A program made the position numbers and the translations under genes. The notes below the pieces were generated by a model, which saw only the letters and a list, made by a program, of their open reading frames with translations, made no database searches and had not been told where the DNA came from. This document shows, one piece after another, positions 17,318 to 28,112 of a DNA stretch of 64,000 nt. This DNA is from Roseovarius faecimaris (lineage in GTDB: Bacteria > Pseudomonadota > Alphaproteobacteria > Rhodobacterales > Rhodobacteraceae): contig NZ_CP034348.1 in assembly GCF_009762325.1 (NCBI RefSeq), forward strand, positions 3,478,501 to 3,542,500, in the 5' to 3' direction. The first letter of the stretch is position 1; every line of letters starts with the position of its first letter.

Positions 17318-18013
17318 TTACCCCGGCAGTGCCGCTTCGGCCGCCGCGCGCAGGGCGCGGATATTGTCACCATAGACCGACGGTGCATCGACGCTGCCGC
17401 CCTTGAACACGGCAGAGCCCGCGACCAGCACATCGGCCCCGGCTGCGGCCACCAGAGGGGCGGTTTCGGTGGTCACGCCGCCGTCGATCTGGATATGGAT
17501 CGGGCGGTCGCCGATCATCGCGCGCAGGCGGCGGGTCTTCTCAACCCCGGAATGAATGAATTTCTGGCCGCCAAAGCCGGGGTTCACCGTCATGATCAGC
17601 ACCATATCGACCAGATCCAGCACATGTTCGATGCTGTCCAGCGGCGTGCCGGGATTGAGCGAGACACCGGCCATCTTGCCCGTCGCCTTGATCGCCTGAA
17701 GCGTGCGGTGGATATGCGGACCGGCCTCGACATGGGCGGTGATCATATCAGCCCCGGCCTCGGCATAGGCCTCGATATAGGGATCCACGGGCGCGATCAT
17801 CAGGTGCACATCCATGAAGGTGCTGACATGCGGGCGGAACGCCTTCACGGCGGGCGGGCCGAAGGTGAGGTTGGGTACGAAATGCCCGTCCATCACATCC
17901 ACATGCACCCAGTCGGCGCCCTGCGCCTCGATCGCGCGGATTTCCTCGCCGAAATTGGCGAAATCGGCGCTGAGGATGGAGGGCGCAATCTTGATCGAGC
18001 GGTCGAAGGGCAT
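17318..18013 (-). CDS. rpe: Ribulose-phosphate 3-epimerase
   Basis: The 231-residue TIM barrel is read from ATG 18013. Signature segments are [14 protein letters not shown], the [16 protein letters not shown] motif (metal His/Asp), [12 protein letters not shown] and [10 protein letters not shown]. It interconverts ribulose-5-phosphate and xylulose-5-phosphate in the pentose phosphate pathway. It is divergent from the acyl-CoA ligase gene, with 93 bases between the starts. Confidence 0.96.
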   Translation of the reverse strand: MPFDRSIKIAPSILSADFANFGEEIRAIEAQGADWVHVDVMDGHFVPNLTFGPPAVKAFRPHVSTFMDVHLMIAPVDPYIEAYAEAGADMITAHVEAGPHIHRTLQAIKATGKMAGVSLNPGTPLDSIEHVLDLVDMVLIMTVNPGFGGQKFIHSGVEKTRRLRAMIGDRPIHIQIDGGVTTETAPLVAAAGADVLVAGSAVFKGGSVDAPSVYGDNIRALRAAAEAALPG

Positions 18014-18106
18014 GGCAGTGCTCCGCTGTGGCTGGGCGTTGATCGGGTGCGGGCTTTGTGCAACCAATGAGCCGAGACGTCCAGTCCTTTCCGAAAGGGT
18101 TTGCCC

Positions 18107-19738
18107 ATGCTTGGCATGATGATGCACCGCGATTTGCGGATCATCGACATTCTGACCTTCGCCGCCGAAGCCTGGCCCGATCAGGGGCTTGTGTCGGTCA
18201 TGGAGGATGGCGGGCTGCACCGGCAGAGCTATCCCGAAACGCTGGACCGGGTGGCGCAGCTTGCGCAGGCGCTGAGCGCGCTGGGCATTGCCGAGGGCGA
18301 TCGGGTGGCGACACTGGCCTGGAACAGCCACCGGCATTTTGAACTCTACTATGGGATTACGGCCATTGGCGCGGTCTGTCACACGCTGAACCCGAGGCTG
18401 TCGCGGGAGCAGCTGATCTATATGATCCACCATGCCGGGGACCGGGTGATCTGTGTCGATCCGGACCTTGTGCCGCTGCTGGAAGAGATGCGCGAAGAGC
18501 TGCCCGCAGGGCTGCGCCTGATCGTGCTGTGCGATGCGGGTGAGGTGCCGCAAAGCACGTTCGAGCTTATGTGCTATGAGGCGCTTCTGGCGCCGCAGGG
18601 CACGGCGTATGACTGGCCCGAATGGCCCGAGAACACCGCCGCCGGGCTGTGCTATACCTCCGGGACAACGGGCGACCCGAAAGGCGCGCTCTATTCGCAC
18701 CGCTCGACGGTGTTTCACGCGATGATGGTGCCGCTGGGCTTTACCCATTCGCTGAAGGCGGGGCGCAAGGTGCTGCCTGTGGTGCCGCTCTTTCACGTCA
18801 ATGCCTGGGGGCTGCCGCATGTGGCGCCGCTGGCGGGGATGACGATGGTCATGCCGGGGCGGCATCTGGACGGGGAGAGCCTTTATGCGCTGATGCAGGC
18901 CGAAGGGGTGTGGTCCGCCTGGGGCGTGCCGACCGTCTGGGCCGGGCTGCTGGCAACGATCAGGGAGAAAGGCGCACCGCCTGACGGGTTCGGTGATCTG
19001 GTGGTCGGGGGGGCGGCGGCCCCGGCGTCGATGATCGCGGCCTTCGAGGCGATGGGCGTGCATGTCAACCAGGTCTGGGGCATGACCGAGATGAGCCCGG
19101 TGGGCACGCGCGGCGTGCTGCCACCGCATTTGCAGGGGCTGGAGCCCGAGGCGGTGATCGAGGCCAAGCGCGGCGCGGGGCGGCGGCTATTCGGGGTGGA
19201 GTTCAAGATTGTCGATGACGCGGGCACCCGCCTGCCCCATGACGGTGAGGCCACGGGCGAGCTTTATGTGCGCGGCAACGGCATTATCGCGGGGTATTTC
19301 AACAATGACGACGCCACCGCGAAGGCGATGGACGCCGACGGCTGGTTCGGCACCGGCGATGTGGCCACGGTAGAGCCGGACGGGATGCTGGTGATCCGCG
19401 ACCGGGCGAAGGATCTGGTGAAGTCGGGGGGCGAGTGGATCAGCTCGATCGATCTGGAAAACGCCGCCGTGGCGCATCCCGAGATTGCCGCCTGCGCCGT
19501 CATTGCCGTGCCCCATCCGAAATGGGACGAGCGGCCCGTGCTGGTCGCCGTGGCGGCGGGGGACCGGAAGCTGACGCTTGAGGAGGTGCGCGCGCATCTG
19601 GCGCCGGAGTTCGCGAAGTGGCAGTTGCCGGATGATGTGATCTATGTCGAGGCGCTGCCGCTGACCGCCACCGGCAAGATCTCGAAGCTGACCCTGCGCC
19701 GGGATCTGGCCGAGTATGTGCTGCCGGAGTTGAGATGA
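18107..19738 (+). CDS. Acyl-CoA synthetase (DmdB-like AMP-binding enzyme)
   Basis: The 543-residue adenylate-forming ligase has the AMP motif [16 protein letters not shown], the WGMTEMSP core A5 motif, GWFGTGDVA (A7), and a C-terminal lysine in TATGKISK. It resembles medium-chain and methylmercaptopropionate-CoA ligases of roseobacters, but substrate choice cannot be read here. The start MLGMMMHRD at 18107 is preceded by GAAAGGG at proper spacing. Its stop overlaps the start of the phosphotransferase gene (ATGA). Confidence 0.92.
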   Translation: MLGMMMHRDLRIIDILTFAAEAWPDQGLVSVMEDGGLHRQSYPETLDRVAQLAQALSALGIAEGDRVATLAWNSHRHFELYYGITAIGAVCHTLNPRLSREQLIYMIHHAGDRVICVDPDLVPLLEEMREELPAGLRLIVLCDAGEVPQSTFELMCYEALLAPQGTAYDWPEWPENTAAGLCYTSGTTGDPKGALYSHRSTVFHAMMVPLGFTHSLKAGRKVLPVVPLFHVNAWGLPHVAPLAGMTMVMPGRHLDGESLYALMQAEGVWSAWGVPTVWAGLLATIREKGAPPDGFGDLVVGGAAAPASMIAAFEAMGVHVNQVWGMTEMSPVGTRGVLPPHLQGLEPEAVIEAKRGAGRRLFGVEFKIVDDAGTRLPHDGEATGELYVRGNGIIAGYFNNDDATAKAMDADGWFGTGDVATVEPDGMLVIRDRAKDLVKSGGEWISSIDLENAAVAHPEIAACAVIAVPHPKWDERPVLVAVAAGDRKLTLEEVRAHLAPEFAKWQLPDDVIYVEALPLTATGKISKLTLRRDLAEYVLPELR

Positions 19739-20757
19739 GCACGCTGGACACCAAGGCCATATCCGCCTGGGTCGCGGGCCGCCTGCCGGGGTTTGACGGG
19801 CCGGTGAGCGCCAGCAAGTTCAGCGGCGGGCAGTCGAACCCCACTTACCGGCTGGAGACGGCGGCAGGCGATTACGTCCTGCGCCGCAAGCCGCCGGGGG
19901 TATTGCTGAAATCGGCCCATGCGGTGGACCGGGAGTTTCGCGTGCAGGCGGCGCTGGCCGGAACGGACGTACCGGTGGCGCGGGTGCATCTGCTGTGCGA
20001 GGACGAGGCGGTGATCGGCTCGGCCTTTTATATCATGGACGAGGTGCGCGGGCGCAATTTTGACGACCCGCGCCTGCCCGCGCTGAGCACGCAAGAGCGC
20101 GGCGCGATCATGGACGAAATGAACCGGGTGCTGGCGGCGATTCACGAGGTGGATATCGCGGCGGTGGGCCTGAGCGATTACGGACCTGACGGGGATTACT
20201 ATGCGCGGCAGATCGGGCGCTGGACCAAGCAGTATCGCGCGACGCAGACGGATGATCTGCCTGATATGGATGCGCTGATCGGCTGGCTGGAGGGGAACAG
20301 GCCCGGCGATGACGGCCAGCGCTGTCTGGTGCATGGGGATTACCGGCTGGACAATCTGCTGTTTGCGCCGGAGGGCACGGGCTGTGTCGCGGTGCTGGAC
20401 TGGGAGCTGAGCACGATCGGCCACCCTTATGCCGATCTGGCGGCGGTAGTCATGCAATGGGCGATGCCGGTGGGGCCGGTGGGCCGGGGGCTGGCCGGGG
20501 TGGACCGGAAGGCCGAGGGGCTGTGGAGCGATCAGCGCTTTGTCGACGCCTATTGCGCGCGCCGGGGGCTGGCGGGCATCGACCGCTTCGGCTTTTACCT
20601 GGCCTTTTGCCATTTCCGCATGGCGGCAATCCTTCAGGGGGTGAAGAAACGCGCGCTGGATGGCAATGCGTCGGACCCCGAAAAGGGCCTGATGCTGGGC
20701 CAATATGTGCCGGCGTTCGCGCGGCACGGCCTTGAGGCGGCCCGGCGCGACGGGTGA
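19735..20757 (+). CDS. Phosphotransferase family protein (APH/ACAD10-like kinase fold)
   Basis: The 340-residue aminoglycoside-phosphotransferase-fold protein has the catalytic loop LVHGDYRLDNLLF (Asp base, Asn metal ligand) and the DFG-like metal site VLDWELSTIG. The GGQSNPTYRL segment is the nucleotide loop and YVLRRKPPG holds the lysine. Close relatives are the ACAD10-type proteins that travel with fatty-acid oxidation genes and phosphorylate hydroxylated acyl groups. The four-base overlap with the upstream acyl-CoA ligase supports a joint role in fatty acid use. Confidence 0.9.
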   Translation: MSTLDTKAISAWVAGRLPGFDGPVSASKFSGGQSNPTYRLETAAGDYVLRRKPPGVLLKSAHAVDREFRVQAALAGTDVPVARVHLLCEDEAVIGSAFYIMDEVRGRNFDDPRLPALSTQERGAIMDEMNRVLAAIHEVDIAAVGLSDYGPDGDYYARQIGRWTKQYRATQTDDLPDMDALIGWLEGNRPGDDGQRCLVHGDYRLDNLLFAPEGTGCVAVLDWELSTIGHPYADLAAVVMQWAMPVGPVGRGLAGVDRKAEGLWSDQRFVDAYCARRGLAGIDRFGFYLAFCHFRMAAILQGVKKRALDGNASDPEKGLMLGQYVPAFARHGLEAARRDG

Positions 20758-20821
20758 CACAGGCGCCCATCGGTCCCGGATCACGCCCGGGACGGGTGAC
20801 GCGGCTTGTCCGGCCGATTGC

Positions 20822-21016
20822 TCAGGCGAGCAGGCCGGGAAGCGGGCAAAGCTCGGTATTGTTCCGGATCGAGGTCAGAACGCGCCCTTCGGACGTGTCC
20901 TTGATCGCGTAGCCATACCCGCGCAGGCGGTGCTTCCACTCCCGCTCGGACACCGCCATGGCGCGTTCGCGCATGGCCAGGTTTTGCAGTTCGTTGTGCG
21001 TTTTTGTCATTTGCAT
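20822..21016 (-). CDS. Small hypothetical protein
   Basis: The 64-residue product (MQMTKTHNELQ..., or 62 from the second ATG) has a charged helix (MRERAMAVSEREWKHRLRGYGY), then a short hydrophilic tail with one Cys. A GGGAAACGGAACG stretch precedes the ATG. I do not recognise a family. The coding potential looks real because of the ribosome site and the lack of any competing frame. Confidence 0.55.
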   Translation of the reverse strand: MQMTKTHNELQNLAMRERAMAVSEREWKHRLRGYGYAIKDTSEGRVLTSIRNNTELCPLPGLLA

Positions 21017-21212
21017 CGTTCCGTTTCCCTAATGAACACACTCGTTGCAAATTCAGGGCTAATTAACGACCGTGGCGGAAATCGTGAACAATTGTGTCAA
21101 ATGCGGGGATTGTTCATGGCTGGGGGACAGTGGCGGCCTGGCAAAGACCCGGAAGACCTGTGCAGGTCTGCCTTGCGGCAGGACGGCGAAGGATCATGCT
21201 TCGCTCTTTGCG

Positions 21213-21614
21213 TCAGCTCCGATCGCTGAGCCCGGTCGCAAGATCACTGAGGATGGGGCAGTCGGGCCGATGATCACCGTGGCAGGACATGACCAGATGC
21301 GAAAGCGTCTCGCGCATTGCCTCCAGTTGAGCGATCTTTTTTTCAATGGTGGCCAGGTGGTCCTCTGCGATGGATTTCACCTGAGCACTTTCACGACTTT
21401 CATCCTCGTAGAGACTGAGCAGCAGGCGACAATCCTCGATCGAGAACCCGAGCGTCCGGGCACGTCCGAGAAAGACCAGCTTGTGCAGGTCGGTTTCACG
21501 GAACGCACGATAGCCATTGTCGCTGCGCAGCGGGCGGACCAGCCCGATATCCTCGTAGTAGCGGATCGTCTTGGACGGGAGCCCCGAACGTTCGGCGACT
21601 TCTCCGATATTCAT
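21213..21614 (-). CDS. cueR: Cu(I)-responsive MerR-family regulator
   Basis: The 133-residue regulator begins [24 protein letters not shown], the MerR winged helix-turn-helix, and has a dimerisation helix (about 77-110). The metal-binding loop C111-H-G-D-H-R-P-D-C119 has two Cys eight positions apart, as in CueR (C112/C120), which is specific for monovalent copper, silver or gold. Its ATG overlaps the stop of copA (21611-21614), so it is the second gene of the copper operon and should control its own synthesis through the site at 24171-24201. Confidence 0.94.
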   Translation of the reverse strand: MNIGEVAERSGLPSKTIRYYEDIGLVRPLRSDNGYRAFRETDLHKLVFLGRARTLGFSIEDCRLLLSLYEDESRESAQVKSIAEDHLATIEKKIAQLEAMRETLSHLVMSCHGDHRPDCPILSDLATGLSDRS

Positions 21615-24139
21615 GTCGCACCTCCAATCTGGCGTGCCCCGTGCCCGGCAACCGATGTGGTTTGAGCAGGAGGGGGTGTTGTTTCGCTCATGGCGGGGGT
21701 GACGCGGCGCAGGCGCAGAGCATTTGTCAGCACCGAAACCGAGGAAAGCGCCATGGCCCCCGCAGCAAAAACCGGTGACAGGAGAATCCCAAAGGCGGGA
21801 TAGAGCACACCGGCCGCAACCGGGATCAGGGCGACGTTATAGCCAAAGGCCCAGATCAGGTTCTGCCGGATGTTCGCCATGGTCCGGCGCGAGACGTCAA
21901 CAGCGTTCACCACGCCGCGCAAATCACCGGACATCAGAACGACATCGGCGGATTCAATCGCCACATCGGTTCCGGTGCCGATGGCGATGCCCACATCGGC
22001 ATGGGCCAGAGCCGGGGCGTCGTTGATACCATCCCCGACAAAGGCAATCTTGCGGCCCCCGGCCCGCAGATCGTCGAGCGCGGCGATTTTGCCATCGGGC
22101 AGCACGCCGGCGATCACCTGATCAATGCCGGTTTCCCTGGCGATTGCTTCTGCGGTCTCGCGTTTGTCACCGGTTATCATGGCGACGTGCAGCCCGGCGC
22201 GGTGCAGCGCGTCAATGGCCGCGCGGCTTGCCGGTTTGACCGGGTCGGCCACTGCGATCACCGCTGCAAGCCTGCCGTCGATGGCGGCATAGAGGGCCGT
22301 GCGGCCGCGTTCTGCCAAATCCTGCTCGGCCTCGCGAAGGGGGGCGACGTCTATGCCTTCACGGCTCATGTAACGATCCGCGCCGACCATGACATCGTGC
22401 CCGTCAACCGTAGCTGCGACGCCGTAGCCGGTGATCGACCGGAACGCTTCGGCCTGTGGTACATGAATGCCTTCGTCTTGCGCCCCGCGAAGAATGGCCT
22501 CGGCAATCGGATGTTCGGACAGGGCTTCGACCGCTGCAATGCGGCCAAGCACGTCCTGGCGGTCGAACCCGTCTGCGAGCACAACATCGGTCAGGGTGGG
22601 CCGGCCCTCGGTGACCGTTCCGGTCTTGTCGACGGCGACGACAGCAACCTCGGACAGCCCCTGCAAGGCATCGCCCTTGCGAAAGAGCACGCCCATCTCG
22701 GCCGCGCGGCCGGTGCCAACCATGATCGAGGTCGGCGTGGCCAGCCCCATGGCGCAGGGGCAGGCGATGATCAGAACAGAGACACCGGCAACCAGCGCAA
22801 AGGTCAGCGCGGGATCCGGGCCAAGGATCAGCCACACAAGGACGGTCAGCACGGCAAGCGCCATGACCGCAGGCACGAACCACAGCGTCACCCTGTCTAC
22901 CAGGCCCTGAATAGGCAGTTTCGCACTTTGCGCCTCTTCGACCATGCGGATGATCTGTGCCAGGGTTGTATCGGCCCCGACGCGCGTGGCCCGGAATGTG
23001 AGGCTGCCGGTGCCATTGACGGTGCCGCCCGTGACGGCCGCGCCTGCCGATTTGGGCACCGGAACAGGCTCACCGGTGATCATACTTTCATCGACATTGC
23101 TGGTGCCGTCGGTCACCTCGCCGTCGACCGGGATGCGCTCTCCGGGCCGGACGAGGATCCGGTCGCCCGCGGCAAGCGCGTCCACATCCACCTCGACCGT
23201 GCCGTCATCACGCAGCACCCGCGCGGTCCGCACCTGCAAGCTCAGAAGCGCCTGGATCGCAGCACCGGTGCGCCCCTTGGCGCGTGCCTCCAGCCAGCGC
23301 CCGATCAGGATCAGCACAACGATAACCGCCGCGGCCTCAAAATAGACCGCGCGCACGCCTTCGGGCAGCAGGCCCGGCAGGAATGTCGCCACCACCGAAT
23401 ACCCCCAGGCCGCGCCGGTTCCGACGGCGACAAGGCTGTTCATATCCGGTGCACCCCTCGCAAGGGCCGGGATACCGTTGGTAAAGAACTGACGCCCCGG
23501 ACCAAAGAGTACCAGCGTCGCCAACAGGAACTGGATAAGCCAGGACGTCTGGATACCGATTGAGTTTGCGATGAAATGGTGAAAGGCCGGGATCAGATGC
23601 GCGCCCATTTCCAGGACGAAAACCGGCAGAGCAAGCGCCGCCGCGAGGGCGACGCGCCGGGACAGGGCATGTGCCTCATCCGCCTTCCGCTCGGCGCGGG
23701 ATTGGCCGGCATCGGCCTGGGCCAGCTCGGCCGGATACCCGATCGCGGCCGACGCCGCCATCAGATCGGAAACTGTGACGGCCCCATCGAGAAACTCAAC
23801 CGCCGCCGTTTCAGCCGCAAGGTTTACTGACACGGACAAGACGCCCGGCACCTCTGCCAGCGCCTTGTCGACCCGCCCGACGCAGGACGCACAGGACATC
23901 GAGGCGATGCTCAACGTCACTTTGGAGGTCCGCGCCGGATAGCCGAGCGTCCGCAGAACCTGCGCCGCCTCGGCCAGAACGGCCGGATTGTCGACGGTGA
24001 GCTGCGCGGTTTCCGTTGCCAGGTTGACCGCTACGTCTGTGACCCCGTCAACAGCCGACAGGGCTTTGTCCACGCGCCCGACACATGAGGCACAGGACAT
24101 GCCTTCGATCGTGAGGGTTGTGCGTTCATTTCCATCCAT
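21611..24139 (-). CDS. copA: Copper-exporting P-type ATPase
   Basis: The 842-residue P1B-1 ATPase has two N-terminal heavy-metal domains, GMSCASC (C16, C19) and SMSCASC (about residues 82-88). The membrane metal site is the CPC motif in [13 protein letters not shown] (about 461), and the phosphorylation site is DKTGT (about 502). The [11 protein letters not shown] hinge follows. CPC plus GMSCASC domains indicate Cu(I)/Ag(I) export from the cytoplasm. It is the first gene of the copA-cueR operon. Confidence 0.95.
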   Translation of the reverse strand: MDGNERTTLTIEGMSCASCVGRVDKALSAVDGVTDVAVNLATETAQLTVDNPAVLAEAAQVLRTLGYPARTSKVTLSIASMSCASCVGRVDKALAEVPGVLSVSVNLAAETAAVEFLDGAVTVSDLMAASAAIGYPAELAQADAGQSRAERKADEAHALSRRVALAAALALPVFVLEMGAHLIPAFHHFIANSIGIQTSWLIQFLLATLVLFGPGRQFFTNGIPALARGAPDMNSLVAVGTGAAWGYSVVATFLPGLLPEGVRAVYFEAAAVIVVLILIGRWLEARAKGRTGAAIQALLSLQVRTARVLRDDGTVEVDVDALAAGDRILVRPGERIPVDGEVTDGTSNVDESMITGEPVPVPKSAGAAVTGGTVNGTGSLTFRATRVGADTTLAQIIRMVEEAQSAKLPIQGLVDRVTLWFVPAVMALAVLTVLVWLILGPDPALTFALVAGVSVLIIACPCAMGLATPTSIMVGTGRAAEMGVLFRKGDALQGLSEVAVVAVDKTGTVTEGRPTLTDVVLADGFDRQDVLGRIAAVEALSEHPIAEAILRGAQDEGIHVPQAEAFRSITGYGVAATVDGHDVMVGADRYMSREGIDVAPLREAEQDLAERGRTALYAAIDGRLAAVIAVADPVKPASRAAIDALHRAGLHVAMITGDKRETAEAIARETGIDQVIAGVLPDGKIAALDDLRAGGRKIAFVGDGINDAPALAHADVGIAIGTGTDVAIESADVVLMSGDLRGVVNAVDVSRRTMANIRQNLIWAFGYNVALIPVAAGVLYPAFGILLSPVFAAGAMALSSVSVLTNALRLRRVTPAMSETTPPPAQTTSVAGHGARQIGGAT

Positions 24140-24170
24140 AACATGCGCCTTTGCGAGTCGATTGACCCAT

Positions 24171-24201
24171 ATGTAAGGATTCCAGTCGCTGGAAGCTCAA
24201 G
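24171..24201 (-). promoter_or_regulatory. CueR-type copA promoter with 19-bp spacer
   Basis: On the minus strand, TTGAGC (24201-24196) and TTACAT (24176-24171) are separated by 19 bases containing the palindrome TTCCAG-CGA-CTGGAA. The over-long spacer around a dyad is the hallmark of MerR-family promoters, where metal-bound CueR untwists DNA to activate transcription. It lies 32 bases before the copA ATG. Confidence 0.8.
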
Positions 24202-24431
24202 AGGAAAAGTGAAGTTTTTCGGCGCGACCCGATTTCCATTGACCGTGCCGCCACCGGACGCCCCAAACCGCGACTGAAATACCGAAGGGAAACCGGCCTA
24301 CGCGTCCGCGTTTCCGAAGTGAGCGGTGGAGAGTGTACCGCCACAACCACACAAGAGATCGCCTTGCCTGAGCCGACATCCCATATGACCGCCGGTCTTG
24401 GAGAGCGGCGCAGAGCCGCCCACCCCGCCGC

Positions 24432-25412
24432 TCATTTACAGACCGGCAGCACCAGGGGCTCGCGTTTGGGCAGCGACTTGCGCCAGCGGTTGATCACCGG
24501 TTGCAGTTTTCGTTTGGGCCAGAACTTGGGCGCGCCGATGGCCTTGAGACAGGCCTCGTTCCAGTAGAGCCCGGCACGGGCAATAGACGCCCCGGCCCGG
24601 ACCGTGTTGGCCACGGCGCTGATATCGCCGGATTCGGGGTAGATGTAGAGCGTGGTCGGGTTGCCTTCGGTCAGTTTCAGGATCTCCTGCGTGGCATCGG
24701 CCGACCATGTGGTGCAGCCATTGCTGCGCCCCGAGGTATAATCCACAAGGCGGCCATAGGGCACATAGCCCTCGGCATCGGCATGGGGGCTGTCGGGTTT
24801 TCTGAGCCGGCATTGCCATTTGAGGAACATCGCCCGGTGCCCGCCGATGGCGCGCTCGCGGGCGTTGCTGGTGTCGCCCTCGCCATCGAACAGAAGGAAG
24901 GTCCGGTAGAAGGGAACGCTCTGACCCGATTTGCTGTAATACCCCTTGAAGGAGGTGCGGCTTTCGGCGGTGACATAAGAGCCGCCGGTGGTCAGCTTTG
25001 AGCCTTCGGCATTGCTGAAATTCTTCGCGCATTGCCGCCCGTTCGAAAAATTGGCCGCCTGAAGCTTGCGCCCGTTGCCATAGCCGGACGACACCGCGCG
25101 GAAGGATCTGCGCCCCTCGCAGATGATATAGAAGCGCCGCCCGGGCTGACCGCTGCTGGTGGTGCTGGGGCGGGTGGCGTCCTTGGCCAAGTAGCAGGGG
25201 TTGCGCACCTCGCCGCTGGCCCGTTTTTGCGCGTAAAGCGCGCGCGCCCGTTCAAGCACCACCGGCGCGATCTGACCATCGCCCGTGCCGACATGCTTTT
25301 GCAGCCACGCCGGGATGGCCTCGGATTGGGCCTGTGCCGGGGTGTGAAACAGGCAGGACAAAGCAACCCCGAGCAGGGCAGCCATGACGGCAAGACGAGA
25401 TATATCCAGCAC
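24432..25412 (-). CDS. Secreted L,D-transpeptidase-like protein (YkuD_2 family)
   Basis: The 326-residue product starts at GTG 25412, with AGAGGT five bases before it; an in-frame ATG at 25451 lacks such a site and would spoil the signal peptide. The N-terminus (LDISRLAVMAALLGVALSCL, cleavage near TPAQAQ) is a secretion signal. The GRSNGCTTWS segment (Cys about 233) and upstream His in RAIGGHRAMF match the S-x-G-C active site of murein L,D-transpeptidase catalytic-domain proteins. It would crosslink or edit peptidoglycan in the periplasm. Confidence 0.72.
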   Translation of the reverse strand: MLDISRLAVMAALLGVALSCLFHTPAQAQSEAIPAWLQKHVGTGDGQIAPVVLERARALYAQKRASGEVRNPCYLAKDATRPSTTSSGQPGRRFYIICEGRRSFRAVSSGYGNGRKLQAANFSNGRQCAKNFSNAEGSKLTTGGSYVTAESRTSFKGYYSKSGQSVPFYRTFLLFDGEGDTSNARERAIGGHRAMFLKWQCRLRKPDSPHADAEGYVPYGRLVDYTSGRSNGCTTWSADATQEILKLTEGNPTTLYIYPESGDISAVANTVRAGASIARAGLYWNEACLKAIGAPKFWPKRKLQPVINRWRKSLPKREPLVLPVCK

Positions 25413-25628
25413 CGGGCACCTCTTTTGATCGGCCGAACCCGCCGCCAGCATATCACAGATGTCGGCGCGGATGTGGGCCTATCTCGGGATGCGGCGGATT
25501 TTTGAGCATGGCCCGCCCCCCATCGCCGATAGCGCCCGACCGCGCGGAGCGTTGATCTGGATCACGGCGCGACGCGGCCCAATCAGGTAGGATTGCATCG
25601 CCCGAAACGAGATTGAGAGGCACATTCG

Positions 25629-25922
25629 ATGACCCAGACAGAAAACTATCAAATGGCCAGAACAAGGGCAGAAGCGCAGTATGGGTTTTTGGTTCACGCC
25701 GCGATCTATGCGGGGGTTATCCTGCTGCTGACCCTGATCGACCTGACCACGTCACCGGGGGTCATCTGGTTTATCTGGCCGATGCTAGGCTGGGGGATTC
25801 CTGTCGCGCTGCACGGCGCGCGGGTCTTTCAACTGGGCGACAAGGCGGCGATCATCGACGCGCTGACGGCACGCGAACTGCGACGGCTTTCGTCCAAAGA
25901 GCACCCGGTCGAGCCGCACTAA
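25629..25922 (+). CDS. 2TM domain-containing protein
   Basis: This 97-residue protein has a short polar N-terminus (YQMARTRAEAQYGFLVHAAI), two membrane helices (about 20-40 and 46-63) and a cytoplasmic tail. The R-x-x-A-x-x-x-x-G-F-x-x-H-x-x-x-Y pattern before the first helix is that of the 2TM domain family, often attached to histidine kinases or LytTR proteins. Here it stands alone. An ATG at 25629 follows GAGAGGCACATTCG. Confidence 0.8.
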   Translation: MTQTENYQMARTRAEAQYGFLVHAAIYAGVILLLTLIDLTTSPGVIWFIWPMLGWGIPVALHGARVFQLGDKAAIIDALTARELRRLSSKEHPVEPH

Positions 25923-25989
25923 GCCGCCGGGCCAGCGGTTCTTGGCAAAGCGACCAGAGGTCTGACCAATCGCGCCATGGGGTTGGTGG

Positions 25990-27183
25990 TTAGAGCTTGG
26001 CCTCGGCCTCGATCTGGCGCTTGGATTTGCGGGCGCGTTCGGTGGCCGATTTGAGCTGACCGCAGGCGGCCATAATATCCTCGCCCCGTGGTGTGCGGAT
26101 GGGCGAGGCATAGCCGGCCTTGTAGATGATATCGGCAAAGGCCTCGATCCGCGCCCAGTCCGAACGCTCATAGGGCGCGCCGGGCCATTCGTTGAACGGG
26201 ATGAGGTTGATCTTGGCGGGGATGCCGCTGATCAGGCGGACGAGGCGGCGCGCGTCGGCGTCGCTGTCGTTGACGTCCTTGAGCATCACGTATTCGAAGG
26301 TGATCCGCTCGGAATTGCTCACCTTCGGATAGGCGCGCAGGGCGTCCAGCAGCGTTTCGATATTCCAGCGCTTGTTGATCGGCACCAGACGGTCGCGCAC
26401 CTCGTCGGTGGTGGCGTGGAAGCTGACGGCAAGCTGGCAGCCGATCTCTTCCGCCGTCTTGGCAATCTCGGGCACGACACCCGAGGTCGAGAGCGTGATC
26501 CGGCGGCGGGAAAGCTGAATGCCCTCGGCATCCATCGCGATCTTCATCGCGTCGCGCACATTGTCGAAATTATAAAGCGGCTCGCCCATGCCCATCAGAA
26601 CGATATTGCTCAGAAGGCGGGTTTCATCCTTGGGCGCGCCGCGCTCGGGCCATTCCCCCAGATCGTCGCGCGCCATCATCACCTGGCCGACAATCTCGCC
26701 CGCCGTGAGGTTGCGCACCAGTTTCTGCGTGCCGGTGTGGCAGAAGGAGCAGGTCAGCGTGCAGCCCACCTGAGACGAAATGCAGAGCGTGCCGCGATCG
26801 GCCTCGGGGATATAGACCACCTCGACCTCGTGCCCGCCCGCGATCCGGGCGAGGTATTTGCGGGTGCCATCGGCGCTGACCTGCCGGGAGACCATCTCGG
26901 GGATGGAAATGATAAATTTCTCGGCCAGTTCGGCGCGGTAAGCCTTGGAGAGGTTGGTCATCTCGCCAAAGTCGCGCACGCCCCATTGGTAGATCCACTG
27001 CCAGATCTGGCCGACGCGCATCTTCGCCTGTTTCTCGGGCGTGCCCGCCTCGATCAGCGCGTCGCGCATGGCCTCACGGGTAAGGCCCACAAGGTTCACC
27101 GGCCCCTCGGGAATTTTCCGGGGGATGGTCATCACGTCCTGCGTGATCGGCGCGGAGGCCTGGGGGATGCGGTCATCGGTCAT
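25990..27183 (-). CDS. rlmN: 23S rRNA (adenine-C2)-methyltransferase / tRNA methyltransferase
   Basis: The 397-residue radical SAM enzyme is read from ATG 27183. It has the C-x3-C-x2-C cluster motif CTLTCSFC, an N-terminal helical substrate domain with [12 protein letters not shown], the [12 protein letters not shown] glycine-rich stretch, and the C-terminal cysteine in IMAACGQL that carries the methyl group. It methylates C2 of A2503 in 23S rRNA and A37 in some tRNAs. Confidence 0.96.
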   Translation of the reverse strand: MTDDRIPQASAPITQDVMTIPRKIPEGPVNLVGLTREAMRDALIEAGTPEKQAKMRVGQIWQWIYQWGVRDFGEMTNLSKAYRAELAEKFIISIPEMVSRQVSADGTRKYLARIAGGHEVEVVYIPEADRGTLCISSQVGCTLTCSFCHTGTQKLVRNLTAGEIVGQVMMARDDLGEWPERGAPKDETRLLSNIVLMGMGEPLYNFDNVRDAMKIAMDAEGIQLSRRRITLSTSGVVPEIAKTAEEIGCQLAVSFHATTDEVRDRLVPINKRWNIETLLDALRAYPKVSNSERITFEYVMLKDVNDSDADARRLVRLISGIPAKINLIPFNEWPGAPYERSDWARIEAFADIIYKAGYASPIRTPRGEDIMAACGQLKSATERARKSKRQIEAEAKL

Positions 27184-27280
27184 AAGATGCGCCTCTATAT
27201 AGGCTGTGTGGCGTTTTGCAAAAGGTTTTGCCGGTGATGCAGCAGGACAGGCCCCGGTAATGGCAGCTACGTGGACGCAA

Positions 27281-27311
27281 CTGACCTTCGTCATGGCTGA
27301 ACGAAGGTCAG
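27281..27311. repeat. Perfect 11-bp hairpin upstream of rlmN
   Basis: CTGACCTTCGT (27281-27291) and ACGAAGGTCAG (27301-27311) flank the loop CATGGCTGA. It lies about 100 bases upstream of the rlmN start and before the small plus-strand genes. CTTTT follows on the plus strand. It could be an operator or a terminator; no neighbouring gene decides it. Confidence 0.5.
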
Positions 27312-27436
27312 CTTTTGCATGAAGGATTGGCGTTCATAACTCGGCCAATCACCTTCACTCAGGTCACATGGGGCTGGCAGGATTGCTATTCGCAAAGCAT
27401 GATACGAAAACAACCAAGTCGCATAAGGGCTTTTCC

Positions 27437-27556
27437 ATGCTTACTACCGTTCATCAAGTGGTCAATGAGAGCGACTTTTCTCTGCACCTAATCCTCCGTT
27501 TGCTTGTGGGCAAAGAGGACCTTGAGAAGATGGGTGCCGAGCATGGCACCCGCTGA
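27437..27556 (+). CDS. Small ORF ahead of an unknown gene
   Basis: The 39-residue frame (MLTTVHQVVNESDFSLHLIL...) has AAGGG nine bases before its ATG and overlaps the start of the next gene by 14 bases in another frame. This arrangement suits translational coupling. Alternatively the two are one gene split by a frameshift. No family is recognisable. Confidence 0.4.
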   Translation: MLTTVHQVVNESDFSLHLILRLLVGKEDLEKMGAEHGTR

Positions 27557-28112
27557 CTTCAGCTTCGAAGCGGTTCGCGGCGGGTTCAAGGTCACCGATA
27601 GGGTTTCAGGAAGCTGGTGCAGACCGATCCTGTCCTACGGCTCGGACCGGCAGACGGTTTTTGAGTTTTCAATTTTGCCCGGCAGTGGACTGCCGCCCTT
27701 GATCGGAACTTTCCTGGAAGAGGTTAGGCCAATTGCTCCGGACGATCCGCGCTGCCCGGCCGCTTTCCAGGACAGGCTTGCTGCCGCGCCCGAAGACCAG
27801 CGCTGGTGTTTCGAATTGGCGTTGACCGATTTTCGAACGGATGCCGACAGCATCGACGTGCAACATTCCGGTGCCGTTAGGAACATGTTTGTCTTCTTTT
27901 ACAACGCCATGTTGCTTGCATTTCGCATCCAGAGCGAAGAGACGGCAAAACGGAATCTTTCTCCCGAAATGTATGATAAGAAAAAACTACTCGACGCGGA
28001 AAACCCGCCCGCGTCCCCGAAATTCTTGAATTTCCGACCGCAACAGTTGGATCCCGAATTCTGGTTCACCGCCCTGAATCGCGAGGATGGCCTTTATGTT
28101 TGGGCTCCATAA
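27543..28112 (+). CDS. Hypothetical protein of an accessory patch
   Basis: The 189-residue product reads MAPADFSFEAVRGGFKVTD. It looks soluble, alpha/beta, with aromatic C-terminal segments (FWFTALNREDGLYVW). I recognise no domain. Its own ATG has a weak ribosome site, so it probably relies on the small upstream frame. G+C is visibly lower than in flanking rlmN and tag, and the gene ends in a patch with no other genes, suggesting acquired DNA. Confidence 0.55.
   Translation: MAPADFSFEAVRGGFKVTDRVSGSWCRPILSYGSDRQTVFEFSILPGSGLPPLIGTFLEEVRPIAPDDPRCPAAFQDRLAAAPEDQRWCFELALTDFRTDADSIDVQHSGAVRNMFVFFYNAMLLAFRIQSEETAKRNLSPEMYDKKKLLDAENPPASPKFLNFRPQQLDPEFWFTALNREDGLYVWAP

Noticed and set aside
16451-18070. 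A 539-codon plus-strand frame over the M23 and rpe genes
   Set aside because: Antisense shadow; the minus-strand products have recognised domains.
24202-24431. Short frames on both strands upstream of copA
   Set aside because: No ribosome site or recognisable product; the stretch is probably the non-coding upstream region of the copper operon.
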